NCBI GenBank assembly: GCA_947000775.1
Contig: CAMQGK010000008.1
Coordinates: 8,272,501 to 8,336,500 of the forward strand
DNA from: Pterois miles
Lineage: Eukaryota > Chordata > Actinopteri > Perciformes > Scorpaenidae
Reading direction: 5' to 3'
Length of the DNA: 64,000 nucleotides
The notes under the pieces are model-generated. The model saw only the letters and a program-made list of their open reading frames with translations. It had not been told where the DNA came from and did no database searches. Positions 53,460-64,000 of this stretch are shown here, piece by piece; within the stretch, counting starts at the first letter, position 1, and each line of letters starts with the position of its first letter. A program made the translations under genes and the position numbers.

Positions 53460-54150
53460 CTGGGAACAACCTCCCTCTCGCCCTCCTTCCTCTCTCTCGT
53501 TCTCTCTCTCTGCCCCACGGAAGTGAGATTATTCATCCTCCCACAGACCGTTGCTGTGTTGGGGGTAGATGTCAAAGTGCCAGGAGCATGTGGCGCAAAG
53601 GGTATGAGTTCCTGCTCTCTGCTTCTATGTGTCTATTTAATGCACATTTGAGAGCATATGTCTTTTAGGCTGCATCTATCTTGATTGGATGCGATTTGAG
53701 CCGCAGTATGTGCTTTTGAGGGTGAGTTTACATATGCTGTTTCTTATTCTATCGTTTTTTTCACCAGCTATCACCTTTCCAGTTCCCCTCCGTCAGAGAA
53801 CAATACCTTTAGACTGTCAGAGTGGCCTCGCAACTATCATCTCCTGCTTTTTCTCGCTCCATCCCCTCTTCCCTCTCTTCCATCTCCCTCGCGCTGCCTC
53901 CGTTAGGCGTACAAGCACAGACGGAGCGTGAGAAAAGCTGGCAGCGAGGCACATTCCCTTGCTTCACTCCCTCTGCCTCCACCTCTCTACCCTACAGTGC
54001 GCTCTCCTCTCGCCTCCTTCCTTCCCCTCCCCTTCCCTTTCTCCTTTCCCTCGTCACCTCTCTCCCTCTCTGCCTCGTTGCTCCCCTTATCCATTATATT
54101 TCCACCCCTCTGCTCCGCCCTCCCCTTACTCCCCCTTCTTTTTTTCCTGG
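53460..54150 (+). repeat. Pyrimidine-rich region
   Basis: It has two dense parts. One is about 53470-53520 (CTCTCGTTCTCTCTCTCTGC) and the other about 53820-54145 (CTTCCTTCCCCTCCCCTTCC near 54018). The serine/leucine/proline frames of up to 111 residues in all three plus registers are composition artefacts. Confidence 0.7.
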
Positions 54151-54880
54151 TTCATAATATGTAACATGATTTAGCCCTCCCCTGTTCATGCGGCATAAAT
54201 TTAATCCCAGCCTTTCCAGGTTGGCTGCGGCTGCTTCTGCTGCTGCGTCTACCGCTTTTTTTCTCACCCCCACCCCATCCTGCCACACTCTCTGCTCCCG
54301 AAACAATAGACTCCTCAAGATCCAGCCTGTTTGCATGATAACAAGTTTTTTCCCTGTGTGCTAAATCCTGATGCGCAAGGTCAAGCTCGACCCAAGTGGC
54401 ACATGCTTGTACTACAGTAGCCGCCCACACTGTGAGGCACTGTGGCCTCCCAACAAGTACAATAGTTTACCCAGCTCACATGCTTACCCAAAGTGTGATT
54501 GTACTGGTTTTATCTGCTGCCCATGGAAAAGGCATTAGTGGCATCCATTAGATGTCAATAGGTAACATGTTTACCTGTGTCATCAAGGTCAAAGGATGTG
54601 ATCCAAACATGCAGACGAAGATGAAATATGTTGCTTTCCTTTTTTTTCCTCTTTACTCCTCAGTGTCCTTAAAGCGTACCCAATAGCTTTGTAACCTTGT
54701 GTGTGTTTGTTTGTGACTGCCCGTGTGTGTGCTCTGTGTTGGTATGCTTTCAGGGAACAGCACAACAGGGCGCCGGGATAATCAGTCACTAGACTGCAGG
54801 TCAGGGTCTTGCACTGTTGGGACCATCCATCTGAACCCAACAGCTGCTGGGAAACGTGGTGAGAGGAATGGGACGAGAGA
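54151..54880. other. Gene-free stretch of intron
   Basis: A short GCTGCTTCTGCTGCTGCG run at about 54228 gives an alanine stretch on the minus strand. Nothing else recognised. Confidence 0.5.
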
Positions 54881-54885
54881 TGGGT

Positions 54886-54888
<3 letters not shown>

Positions 54889-54947
<59 letters not shown>
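54889..54947. repeat. (GA)n microsatellite, 59 bp
   Basis: About 29 perfect GA units within a purine-rich stretch that continues to about 55035. Confidence 0.97.
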
Positions 54948-54949
<2 letters not shown>

Positions 54950-55035
54950 GCGAGGTAGGCCAGGTAGAGAGTAAAGTCAAGGAGAGGCGGTTAAAAAAGC
55001 ATACACAGAAGGAAAGGAGGGAGGAGGAGGAGTAT

Positions 55036-57040
55036 TTGTGAGCGGATGCTACGTGGTGATTTTAGTTACTAAAGCATGTGCTCAAGGTCAGCTTGGGTCG
55101 GTTGAATTTCTCATGAGGACACAACCTTGCTCTTTGCACCCAAACAAGGAAACGATTTTCAAATTGCAACATCCTCTCCTTGACCTGTGTTTTCCAATAC
55201 AAGCATCTTTTCACAGCAGTTTGTGCTCTATGAAGATGTCTGACCTGTATTTGTGGTGGCAAATATTTGCATAAAATGGGAAACTATCGCAAAAAAAGGC
55301 CCAACAATGTAATTTGATTAATGACAGCTTTCACGAGCTAGGTGAATAAATGCTGTTTTGCTCTATTTGTGGTGTGACATTTCACAGTCCGGATCATTTT
55401 GCAGACAAAAAAAAAAGGGTGGGATGGCTTTGAAATCTCCTGGTGCTAATGTGCAACAGACACACAACTGAGATGGGATTCTGATCGCTTCCTTGTCCTG
55501 CAGCCGCAGCAGGTGCTTTTAAACCAATTATTAGACAGACAAATGTCATCAGATGCAATTAACTCCCTGCTGTGTTTCATGTTGGGCGATTCATTCATAA
55601 GAAAACAAGATATAACCATCAGTTACAGCATTGGCAGCAGTCCTCGTCAAAAATTAGTCAGCCTCACTGGCGGAACTGTAAACCCTGACTTTATCAAACA
55701 GAAAGTCGGGTGGTACCACCCAAAGGGTAGTTTATGACCGTGGGAGGCTTGTCAGGGGCGGCGAGGAGGTGGGGGGGCGGGGGGGAAGTAAATAAATAAG
55801 TAAAGCAAATAAACTCCTCTGATGTGTGCTTGTCAGGGTCTTTCATGTGGAGGCTGCACTTGAGGGCATAGCTTAGCTTAGCTTGAGGGATGTTATTACA
55901 CATGCCGGCTGATCGGGAGCGATGTGTGAGAAACGGCCTTGTCACTCGGTCTTAAATCACACCATCGCGGGCAGAAGAAAGTAGCGATGGATGAAAAGAA
56001 AAAGAGTAAAAGCACAAAGAAGAGAATAACAAAAGGGGAAGAGCAGTTAAGAATAAAAAGAACTACAGCTACAGGAAAGGATTTTATGCAGTGAAGACAG
56101 ACTTTCCACTGTGGCATTAAAAAAGTAGTAGTAAAAAAAGATAAAAGATGGCTGTGGCGACCATGTGAAACACATCGTGACTTAACCCGAACTTAACCCC
56201 TCTTGATGAGGAAGTGGGATTGGCAAAGGAAGTGGGTGGATGTATAAGGACGCCTTTGATGAGCTTATTTTATAAATCTGGTCATATGATGTTTAAAAAA
56301 CCCCTAGGGGCAATGTGAGTGGATGCCTGCCACAGGCAGCCATGTTTTACTGTTACTAAATCTGTTGAACGAGGGGAAGTGCTTGTGCACAGCAACCTGT
56401 GACATGCCTTCTGACCTTGAGGCCTTAATTTAAGCAATACTCAGTCCTTAAGTAGTCGAATCCTATCCCCATCCCTGCTCCTGAGCCGTCTCAGAACAAC
56501 CGATTGAAGCCATGACAAGGGCTCTCCTGGTTCTCAGAGAGAGAGAGAGAAGCAAGGGGCAAAACAGAGGGCAGGTCACCGACACCTATTGCATAGACAA
56601 GGAAGGAGATGTGTGCGTACCCATATTATTTTACATAATTCTCATATTTAATTCATTTTAAACCTACAAGTTTCATACTTCATTTTCATAATTTCATTCC
56701 TAATCGAAAGTATAGTACCGTGAACACCAGACAGCCTGTTTAAATAACCCATTATGTGCTACATTTGCTAAACAAATATGCAAAATGATACAAAGACATG
56801 TACTATAATGTACCCCTGTCCTGGTATTCTGTAGAGAGTGTGTATAATGCCACATTACCTGCTGGTAGCTATTCATATATTTTCTTTGTAGCTGTAAAAT
56901 AAGTCGAGAATAGTGGTAAAATGTTTTTTTTTTTTTTTTTTTATGTAGCCATCTGCAAATATTATCAAATAAATAAAATATAGTGAAGTAGCAATGAAAG
57001 ATTATGACAGTTGAGCACTAAGAAAGAACAATGCTGTTTC
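55036..57040. other. Gene-free stretch of intron
   Basis: Contains a G-rich run at 55754-55786, a TTAGC array at about 55869-55884 and a T19 run at 56924-56942. No gene recognised. Confidence 0.5.
55754..55786 (+). other. Potential G-quadruplex
   Basis: GGGGCGGCGAGGAGG is followed by TGGGGGGGCGGGGGGG. That gives one G4 run, two GG pairs and two G7 runs within 33 nt, enough guanine runs for an intramolecular quadruplex. Confidence 0.5.
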
Positions 57041-57057
57041 AATTATTATTAAGTTTT

Positions 57058-57645
57058 ACAATGGGGAATTGTAACAAGGCCATGACGCCACCCATTGGCT
57101 TCTGGACTATCGTTTGGAAGCCTCGAGTTTGGCATTTTGACCATCACCATCTTGGTTTTTGGCCGTTGCATCTTGGTTTTTTTGCAATCAGAAGTGGCAC
57201 AAGAATGAATAAGACATTTTGAGGCAGCCAAAAAGGTTATAATGAACTTTCATGATCTGAAAACACACACAGTGGACGGGTTACATTTCTAAGACAAAAA
57301 CTCAGACAACCAGACATGAGACGCCATGGTAGCAACCTGTTAATCACAAGGTAGCCACGCCCTAAATTATCTCCTGCTTTATGATCAATTTGACTTTAAA
57401 TGGGACCATAATTTATGAAATGAACATCATGCTGTATTGAAGAAGACATGAAACTAGTGACTGAGACCATAAACCCATGTTTACAATGTTTACTGAGGTA
57501 ATAAATCAAGACTCCTTTTTGCAACCACAAGAGTCGCCCCCTGCTCGCTATTAGAAAGAAAGCAAGTTTAAGGCACATCAGCACTGGCTTCACACCTCTG
57601 ACTGCATAGTTGCCCACTGGTTCCAGCATGCCATGGTTTATTAAC
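57058..57645. repeat. Dispersed fish repeat (GACGCCACCCATTGGCTTCT type)
   Basis: Landmarks in order are CATGACGCCACCCATTGGCT, GCCTCGAGTTTGGCATTTTG, GGTAGCCACGCCCTAAATTA, GACATGAAACTAGTGACTGA, AGAGTCGCCCCCTGCTCGC and AAGGCACATCAGCACTGGC. I recall this series from many teleost introns. It shares wording with the composite at 24324-25335 (GGGGGCGATCAAGACATTG). Probably transposon-derived; ends not defined. Confidence 0.5.
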
Positions 57646-59442
57646 TCGTGTGCCTTCATCGGGGTGTTAAATTACTTATTATGTCAACAGCATAATGGTG
57701 GAATCTGTATCTGCCGCAGTCCCATTTCTTCTCCACCTCACTGCTACTTAACTTAAAAGTGCTTTCCGATGCAGGAGCTGTCTCTCTCAGCATCGGGGCA
57801 AAGTCAAAAAGAGAGATCACAGCGACCGCTGCAGTACTAACACAGTAGCCTACCCTGTGTGCTCACTACCCTGCATATCACTGTAGTTTGAAAGTGTGCG
57901 TGTGGGGGGTAATTATTGCATTCTTTAACTCTGCTAGTCCTGAGGGAAATAGGAAGTCCTGCCTCATAAAAAGAAACTAATTCGTATTTGCTGTGCCTGG
58001 CTGGGCATGATACTGAGCAACTTTTTATAACCCAATGCAGTATGGATCACATCCTCTGTAGTTCCTGCTGTGCTTTGTCCTCGCATGTGTTGCGCTAATT
58101 ACAGAGGGATTGGCCTTAATAGATTTGGTGGCATTTTTGTGGCTGCTTTGGTCTGTTAGGATAACATACTGTGAATCCACCATTTCCTTGAAGTTCAATT
58201 CAGTTTGTGCATGAGCCTGAAATTAAAAACACCCCGCGTTTAAAAATTCCCTGAAGCTGGCCAAACTGAAATTCGTCAACTTGCACGAAGGATGGGCATA
58301 ATGTGGTACGACTGCAATGCTCAAGCCCACGTTGAATTTGTTAGAAACGGCACCATCGGTAGCATTATTGTGTCAGCACTTGTTTCCCCCTGCTTTGCCA
58401 AAAATATTACAGCGTGTGCGAGAACATGGAAAGGCAAAATTGCCGTGAAGCTGATGTTGTGAACCTGCTGCTTTGGGGAGCTCATAACTATTCCGCCTGC
58501 ATCTTTTCCCATAATAAGTTTATTGTGATATGGCTGGAATATAAGATAAATATGACTGATTCTTTTGTTTTTTTCAGCCTTTAATAACATCGCTTGTCTA
58601 AATAGACCAGAATACCAAACGCGCTCAAATGAGAATAGAGACCAGCCATTATGGGGAGTATAAACATCCCACCCTCCTTCTCTTTCACATTTCTGATAAG
58701 GATCATGGCGAAGGAGAGCGAGTAGACAGCTCAACAGCCTCTTTCTTTTTCTAAACCCCCCCCCCTTTTTTTTCTAATTAACATTGTGCATGTTGTCAGG
58801 CTTTGTTTAATAATGCATGATTGCTATCAGCAGCAAAATCCTTTGAATGAAGCACCACTGAATGGGAACACAATAATACCACCAGAGGCTCAGGAAGAAA
58901 GACAAAATTGTTTTTTTTTCCCCCTTTCTATTGTAATAAATGTTCAATGGAAAGCATCGATGCCACCGAATGTATGAAAGTGAAGGTTCAGAGCGTGACA
59001 CAAGATGGCCATGTTGAGGATAAAATGGGCAAAGGTGGCGCCGCTTTTGACAAAGTCTTTGGAAAGGATAATTTGTACACATGTACGTGCTCATACATGT
59101 AATTAGCACAAGCGTTCATACAAAAAAAAAAGCTGGTATTTAGGTTAAATCCATTGCCAGATAACAATAGTGCTCCTTCTCTGCCAGGTCTGGCAAGTGG
59201 CCTGCCTCCCCTTAGCACATTAGGAAGGAATCTGCAGTGCAATTTCCTTGTAAAAATTAACACCACAAATCATCAAATATAATTGCTTTCATTTTTTTTG
59301 GTATAAATCAAGGTTTTCGAGGGAGGGGGTGTTTTAGCTGTGCTTACATTAGCTTCTCCTTGTATTTACTCACATGGCAAAGCCTCTTGGTCGTCTCGCT
59401 GGTGGTTACACAACATACAGATGGTTTTGTTTGCCTCTATCA
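57646..59442. other. Gene-free stretch of intron
   Basis: A C10 run lies near 58757-58766. The minus-strand 137-residue frame at 58321-58734 shows no domain. Nothing else recognised. Confidence 0.5.
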
Positions 59443-59504
59443 GCGTGTGTGTGTGTGTGTGTGTGTATGTGTGTGTGGTGTGTGCGTGCGTGCGTGCGTG
59501 CATG
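59443..59504. repeat. (GT)n(GTGC)n microsatellite
   Basis: About 11 GT units, an interruption, then four to five GTGC units. Confidence 0.95.
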
Positions 59505-59830
59505 TCGGGCGTGATTAGAGGAAGGGCGGGCTGCTGAGCACTGTTTCTTGTGTGGCTGCCTAATGTCATGTCATTATGGAAATTCACACATTAATTAACT
59601 CAAAGGCTATCACTTAGATTTGGAGGGGCAGATGCGTGAAACAATAACTGGAGGAGACAGACCTGTACCTGCACTACGTATGATCGTGCTGCAGCTTTAT
59701 CCGCTCACGTCCTGCTCGGGGGTTTTCAGTCCAGTTGATTCTAATCAAATTCACAGTCACTACAGACACTACAGATGTGAAAATCCTGTCTCAAATGTAT
59801 GTATATGTATACGCATTTGTGTTTGTAAGC

Positions 59831-59882
59831 TTGTGTGTATGTGTGTGTTGTGTGTGTGTGTGTGTGTTGGTGGTGGTGGTGT
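59831..59882. repeat. (GT)n(GGT)n microsatellite
   Basis: GT repeats with a TT interruption, ending in four GGT units. Confidence 0.9.
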
Positions 59883-61330
59883 GAGCGGGGGCTGAGATTG
59901 CCTCAAATTGATTCCCTTCGCCACACGTCCCCCGCTCTCGCGCTTGCTGCTAGCCCCGCGGCGCTCGGAGACAGGTAGTCGTGTCTATCTCCCCCCAACA
60001 CAAATCGAGTGTGACAGGTGCGCTATCTTCCCGTCTTTTTCTGCCATTTACAGCCCACAGAAATGAAGGAAGGAGAGCTAGTGGCGAGAAAGAGGATGAT
60101 TGGTAACAGGGAAATGAGGTACTTTGTCATCATCGGGCCTGGTGATTGGGCTTAGGGGGGCTTGTTTTTTTTTTCTAGTGAATGGCGGTCAAATCTGCAG
60201 ATAAACAGTCCAATAAAATATTATTTCTAGCAAAAGCATTTATATACACAGTTGCTGCCTCCTGAATTGACAAGTTACTGAAGCCCCAGAAAACTTCAAG
60301 AGATGTAGCATGTTTGATCTCACGGTACATAAAGTGTCTGAAATGTCATGGTACACAGACCATGTACTGGTCCGCCTCCACCACAGCTGAAACAACAAAA
60401 TCCTGCAGAACAGACTTGCTAGCATGCTAACCGGCAGTACAGTATGTCATCGAAGCTCACACACTTGGATTAGCTGGGGAGCCGCGTCGCGAGCCGAAGA
60501 CTACCGCAGAGCATCCATCACCAAGGATCAAGCTCTGGCTTAAGCAAATGGATGACAAGGGATAGAGGCGCGCTGCAGCTAATACTAGCTCACTGTATCA
60601 CATTGATTTTCACAGCCACTGTAGTGGCCTCTTCGATAAAGGGCTGAGACATGAATGGCAACACTTACCCGCTCTGTCTTATAGACTTTATTTGTTGTCG
60701 GAGCTGCGCTGGATAAAAGAGAAAGTGTGAGTTTGTGTGTGCTAAAACTACCCCATCGTGCTGTATAGGCACTTAGAGCTATTGAAGCATCTGCTATGGC
60801 TTGCATGTGGTGTAAGAAGCAGAAATATGTGCTTCAGATGAATTGGTTTATTGAATGTGTAAATCACAATGTAACTAAAACACTGCATTTATATCTTTTA
60901 TTGCAAAAGACTCCAGAAAGTCCCAGCAATCTGTAAGTGGTCAAATTGACTTAAACTCCTAACTCCTGTATTTCCCAACATGCAACAGGGGCACTTTTTA
61001 TGTGAAAAAGATATCAGCATTGATCTTAGGGAGACTTAAAATGTTCTCTTATTATACGCCATATTTAATTGGTGCTCGCGACCAAAGCTGTGAAGACAAA
61101 ATCTTATTAGCCCACCCTTTCATCTGTGTGGTTTCTCCCTCTCTATCGCTCTCCCTCTCATGCACACGTGCACACGCATTGTGTGAAGTGACTATTCCAT
61201 TTAGAGAACTGTCAGAACATACCCCGTGAGCACATCAGCCTCTTCCTATCCTCTGTCAGCTCCAGCCGAGGCTGTGTGGGGGTATGTCAGAAATGTGCAG
61301 GGATAGATAAAACCCGCGGAGCCAAACAGC
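59883..61330. other. Gene-free stretch before the signal-peptide exon
   Basis: It contains two small CpG clusters, CTCTCGCGCTTGC...CCCCGCGGCGCTCGG (59935-59970) and AGCCGCGTCGCGAGCCG (60480-60497). A GTCTTTTTCTGCCATTTACAG acceptor-like site ends at 60054, but no convincing donor follows. GATAAAACCCGCGG at 61306 is weakly TATA-like. Any of these could belong to a nearer, alternative promoter. Confidence 0.4.
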
Positions 61331-61334
61331 TTTG

Positions 61335-61427
61335 TTTCATTCAGTCCCTCTCTCTCTCTCTTCCTCTCTCCTTTTTTCCCTTCCTCTCCCTCTCCCTCTT
61401 CCCCATCCCTCTCCTTGCCTTGCATAG
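61335..61427 (+). promoter_or_regulatory. Polypyrimidine tract and 3' splice site
   Basis: About 80 nt of nearly pure C and T (CCTCTCTCTCTCTCTTCCTC onward) lead to CTTGCATAG at 61427. This is an unusually long and strong acceptor tract and fixes the left edge of the next exon. The alternative reading, a CT-rich leader of a transcript starting near 61320, cannot be excluded. Confidence 0.75.
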
Positions 61428-61616
61428 GCTGTGAATACCCTGCATCTGAGAAATCAGACCAGACTGACTCACAGGGCTCTGTGAGCCAGCGCCACCGAGG
61501 CTGCCAAAGCATGCTGGTGCCAAGCTGTCCCACCATGCACAGAGCCAGACCCACGCTGCTGCTGCTGCCGCTGCTGCTTGTCCTGGGTCTGTTCTTCCAC
61601 CTCGCCGACGCTCAAA
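61428..61616 (+). CDS. ptprd: Exon with start codon and signal peptide, LAR-type receptor phosphatase-like
   Basis: A 189-nt exon between CATAG and CAAA|GTAAGT. It has 83 nt of leader without ATG, then ATG at 61511 (35 codons plus 1 nt) or ATG at 61535 (27 codons plus 1 nt). The second has the better context (CCCACCATG) and gives the classic signal peptide: M-H-R-A-R-P-T, a Leu-rich core ending L-F-F, then H-L-A-D-A, with likely cleavage between A and Q. The donor is phase 1. The next acceptor (63995) supplies CTCCA, so the protein continues Q-T-P. From memory, mammalian PTPRD starts M-V-H-V-A-R, Leu run, T-F-F-L-R-T-D-A | E-T-P-P-R-F, which matches in layout and in several residues. PTPRD is a neuronal adhesion receptor with Ig and FNIII repeats and two cytoplasmic phosphatase domains. 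Exon, signal peptide and splice sites are strong; the gene name is an inference (about even odds), with other LAR-family members or an unrelated receptor as alternatives. Confidence 0.6.
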
Positions 61617-62310
61617 GTAAGTGGACCGTTGGCTTTCACGTGGGCCTCGAGTGTTGTGTCCTGCTGGGTTTGGGGGCGGGGTGGCACGGGTGGGATTGGT
61701 TTGGTTTCTTTTGTTTCATTGAACACCATCAGACACACTGGAACAAATAAAACTTAATGAATGCATGAAACACACATGCTGGTCTGTAACATGATGTGAC
61801 TGCTGATACACCGGGGTGATATTACCACCACCAGTGTGAGATGTTACTTGTCAAATAAAAATCAAAATTTGATTCAGCTAGGTTTTAGTAAATTAAGGCC
61901 ACTCTGTGGAGAATAAAATTATTGGGGGAAATGCAGGATCTGTATCAGGTATGGTATGAAAAAACATGAGTCCATCTCCACTCGAAAATTACCTTCACTG
62001 CACACAATAATGTATGTGAAGGCTCTGACACTAGAAGACTTTTTCTGCTGAAGGTTTCTCTATGCTCACCTTAAATCTGAGTTAAGCAAGTATGAAGAAG
62101 ATGATTTTGTGACATCTCAACTAGTTTTGAAGACAATATTGGTCAAATATGCATCTCATAGAAGTGCAATGTGAAAACTAAGACTAAACTTCAGACTTCA
62201 ATGCACATACACTGAGAATAGTCCCTCACTGAAAAGTCGCTCATTGAAAAATACAATGAGATAGAAAGATAAAGTGTAATTTTATGAATGAAACAAGGCC
62301 ATACATACTA

Positions 62311-63173
62311 TGGATGTCACAATACCAGAAATTTAGTAGTCAATACCAATACCAGTGAAATTACATGATTCTCTACATATTCCATGCCATGGTAAGAAAC
62401 AAAAAGTAAAACAATAAATCCTATGTACATCAGCATACAGTCTATCATCACTATTTGCATACTGGTTTTTGGTAGGATGCTGAATGGGTCATAAACCTCT
62501 CCCTATTATATATTTTATATTGCTGTGAAAACATCTCTTTAAAAGAACTGGATTTATTCAAGTTTCTTGCCAAAAACTACATTTTGAGATTACATTTGAA
62601 CACCTCATGATAATGTCAGAATTCACCTTCAGCAAATAGTTGTTTTTACTAAATAGAGCCTGAACGCATCATAATGTAAATCGAGGTGGTGTCTACAGTA
62701 GAAGGTAACTCACAAATTGCAAAAGCTATTGCAAGACTTGCTGCCCGACAATCTACCGAGAGCAGAGAGTGTTTCACAATTTGTGGATTCCTCAAGACAC
62801 AACAGCAAATCAATGGCACCTCCCATGTTGAAATTGGCAGGACAAGAGCTAGTTAAATTTAGCTGTTAGCAGCCAGTTGGCAGCACAGTCCTGCACTGAG
62901 CTAACAGTTCATGTTAACTAGCTCTCATCCTGCTCATTTCAACACAGATTTGTTGTTAGCAATATAAAATTATCAAGAAAAACAGAATATGTCACCTGGA
63001 CATGTCGGTAGTGAGTTTACTGCATAATGAACATATTTTCTATCATCCCCAAAAATCCTTTAATCTTGAACCCCGATGGTATGGTATCTGCGATACTGTG
63101 GAAAAACACGTACCGTCACATTTTCCGAATTTTGACATCGACTTGGCACGTTGTCAGTTGTTGCGACATCCCT
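62311..63173. mobile_element. DNA transposon-like element, GGATGTCACAA termini, about 860 bp
   Basis: Left TGGATGTCACAATACCAG and right GTTGTTGCGACATCCC pair as terminal inverted repeats (GGATGTCACAA against GGGATGTCGCAA). Subterminal ATACCAATACCAGTG and GATGGTATGGTATCTGCGAT words resemble the element at 16720. No transposase frame. Inside is an imperfect palindrome at 62827-62943. Confidence 0.65.
62827..62943. repeat. Imperfect inverted repeat inside the transposon
   Basis: The arms are 62827-62870 and 62900-62943, 44 nt each, with 36 of 44 positions pairing by my count. A perfect 12-bp core, AGAGCTAGTTAA, is present. The spacer is 29 nt. Confidence 0.85.
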
Positions 63174-63995
63174 AATACAAATATATAATTCCAAGCAGAG
63201 TATTTTGTATATCCTAAAACATGTCTGGAGGGGATATTTAAAAATACGAAGGACATTTACAAAAAGAAAATGTCTTCAGGTAATACTGATATCCTTCAAA
63301 ATCCTGTATTAGTCAAACCTTAGCATGGGTAACGGCAAGTAGTACTCTTAGCATCATACTGTGCCTCTCCTTCCCACACACACATCGGGAGATGCACACC
63401 TATACAGTGATCCATCTCTTCATCTCACCAAACTATCAAAATGTGTCCACATTTTCCAACTCTTTTTTTCTGCCGCAAAAAAACTATCATGTGAACCAGA
63501 AATGCTCCGGCCTCAGCCAAGAATCTCATCATGAGAAGTCATTGGAATTGAGTTACTTGACATCAGACACCTGCCCGTTGATGTGTGACAACAGTTTTCA
63601 AACCTCATTGAGCCCTGGTCCTGCACCACGGCGTCCCAACCCCCCTTCTCCCACCCACACTCCTTTTTTACACTAAGATCCATGAATCATTAGCTTCTGG
63701 AGTCACAGAGGGATGAATAAAAGTTTTATTGCTCCCTTCGCACCAACTGAAATCCCCTCAGTTCAGCTGAATATCTCTTGACTGAAGGGATCGTTCACCC
63801 AAGGTCATATACAACGGAGCCACGCAAAGTGAAATTGATGGGAGAGATTCACAACTTTGTGCTTGAGAAATGTTCCTTGCAATCTGCTCAAATGTGTTTT
63901 ATTTTTCTTCTCTGCCTCCCGCCACATATGTCTCACAGCGGGGAAGAGGCAAGCAGAGAAATGTATTCTCCGTTTATCCCCCGTTTTATGTGCAG

Positions 63996-64000
63996 CTCCA
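63996..64000 (+). CDS. ptprd: First five bases of the next coding exon (partial)
   Basis: CCCCCGTTTTATGTGCAG is a good acceptor, and the window ends five bases later with CTCCA. Joined in phase 1 to the preceding exon (CAA A|CT CCA) it encodes Thr-Pro, the two residues I expect after the signal peptide of PTPRD before the first Ig domain. Five bases cannot prove an exon; the weight comes from acceptor quality and phase agreement. Confidence 0.4.

Larger units (their letters stand above)
61617..63995 (+). other. Putative intron, 2.38 kb, phase 1
   Basis: From GTAAGT at 61617 to TGCAG at 63995. It contains the transposon at 62311-63173 and otherwise gene-free sequence. The 94-residue frame at 63392-63676 has no family features. 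Confidence 0.6.

Noticed and set aside
53649..53722. CTTTTAG...GAGGGTGAGT considered as a small exon
   Set aside because: The pyrimidine tract is very short and the enclosed sequence has stops in the relevant frames; weak on both sides.
60028..60116. GTCTTTTTCTGCCATTTACAG acceptor followed by an ATG frame (M-K-E-G-E-L)
   Set aside because: The only donor-like site downstream is a weak GTACTT, and the peptide is unrecognised.
61469..61738. Minus-strand frame with a glutamine run opposite the signal-peptide exon
   Set aside because: It is the antisense of CTG repeats coding for the leucine core; no independent evidence.

Overview
The window reads as nuclear DNA of a ray-finned (teleost) fish and is almost entirely non-coding. 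The evidence is AT-rich, CpG-poor sequence with abundant AC, GA, AT, AAG and AAT microsatellites, GT-AG splice signals, and several dispersed repeats whose ends look like well-known teleost transposon families (termini such as AGGGCTGCAA, TAGGGGTGGG, GGATGTCACAA, TTTAAAGGAGACATAT, and a SINE with a GGGGAAATT tail). There are no bacterial-style genes, no operons, and no recognisable tRNA, rRNA or CRISPR. Nearly all open frames are chance frames in low-complexity or transposon DNA.

The one gene I can support is on the + strand and enters its coding part at the right edge. A CpG-rich 5' exon ends at 26581 with an AAG|GTAAGA donor. It lies just downstream of a perfect palindromic CRE (TGACGTCA, 25920-25927), a (TC)n/(GA)n block and an E-box. 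A well-formed internal exon at 61428-61616 carries 83 nt of leader, an ATG (61511 or 61535), a signal peptide ending LADA-Q, and a phase-1 donor. At the very end of the window (63991-63995) a TGCAG acceptor is followed by CTCCA. Spliced in phase this reads ...DAQ-T-P. The signal peptide (M-H-x-A-R, Leu run, FF, D-A) and the T-P continuation resemble the start of the LAR-type receptor tyrosine phosphatase PTPRD as I remember it, so I propose a ptprd-like gene with moderate confidence. If 5' exon and signal exon join directly, the intron is about 34.8 kb, the leader carries up to three tiny upstream ORFs, and one of them would span the splice junction.

Layout. 1-26 kb: upstream DNA with a candidate 38-nt exon at 2841-2878, a SINE with a perfect 80-bp inverted repeat (7545-7887), a run of degenerate DNA-transposon copies (10.6-11.9, 16.7-17.9, 18.5-18.8, 21.6-21.9, 24.3-25.3 kb), and a long purine-rich strand (12.4-13.2 kb). 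25.9-26.6 kb: promoter and first exon. 26.6-61.4 kb: putative first intron, holding a CpG-dense patch at 27964-28175, large GT/TA and TG microsatellites (31.15 and 35.46 kb), transposon copies at 34.3, 48.9 and 57.1 kb, and long stretches without repeats that may contain conserved regulatory DNA. 61.4-64 kb: signal-peptide exon, a 2.4-kb intron holding a transposon with an internal palindrome, and the next acceptor.

No previously undescribed system stands out. The points most worth checking are the gene's 5' architecture (CRE, fold-back GA/TC block, upstream ORFs, possible intronic promoter), the perfect SINE inverted repeat, and the candidate microexon. Repeat family assignments and the gene identity rest on memory and internal symmetry, not on any search.
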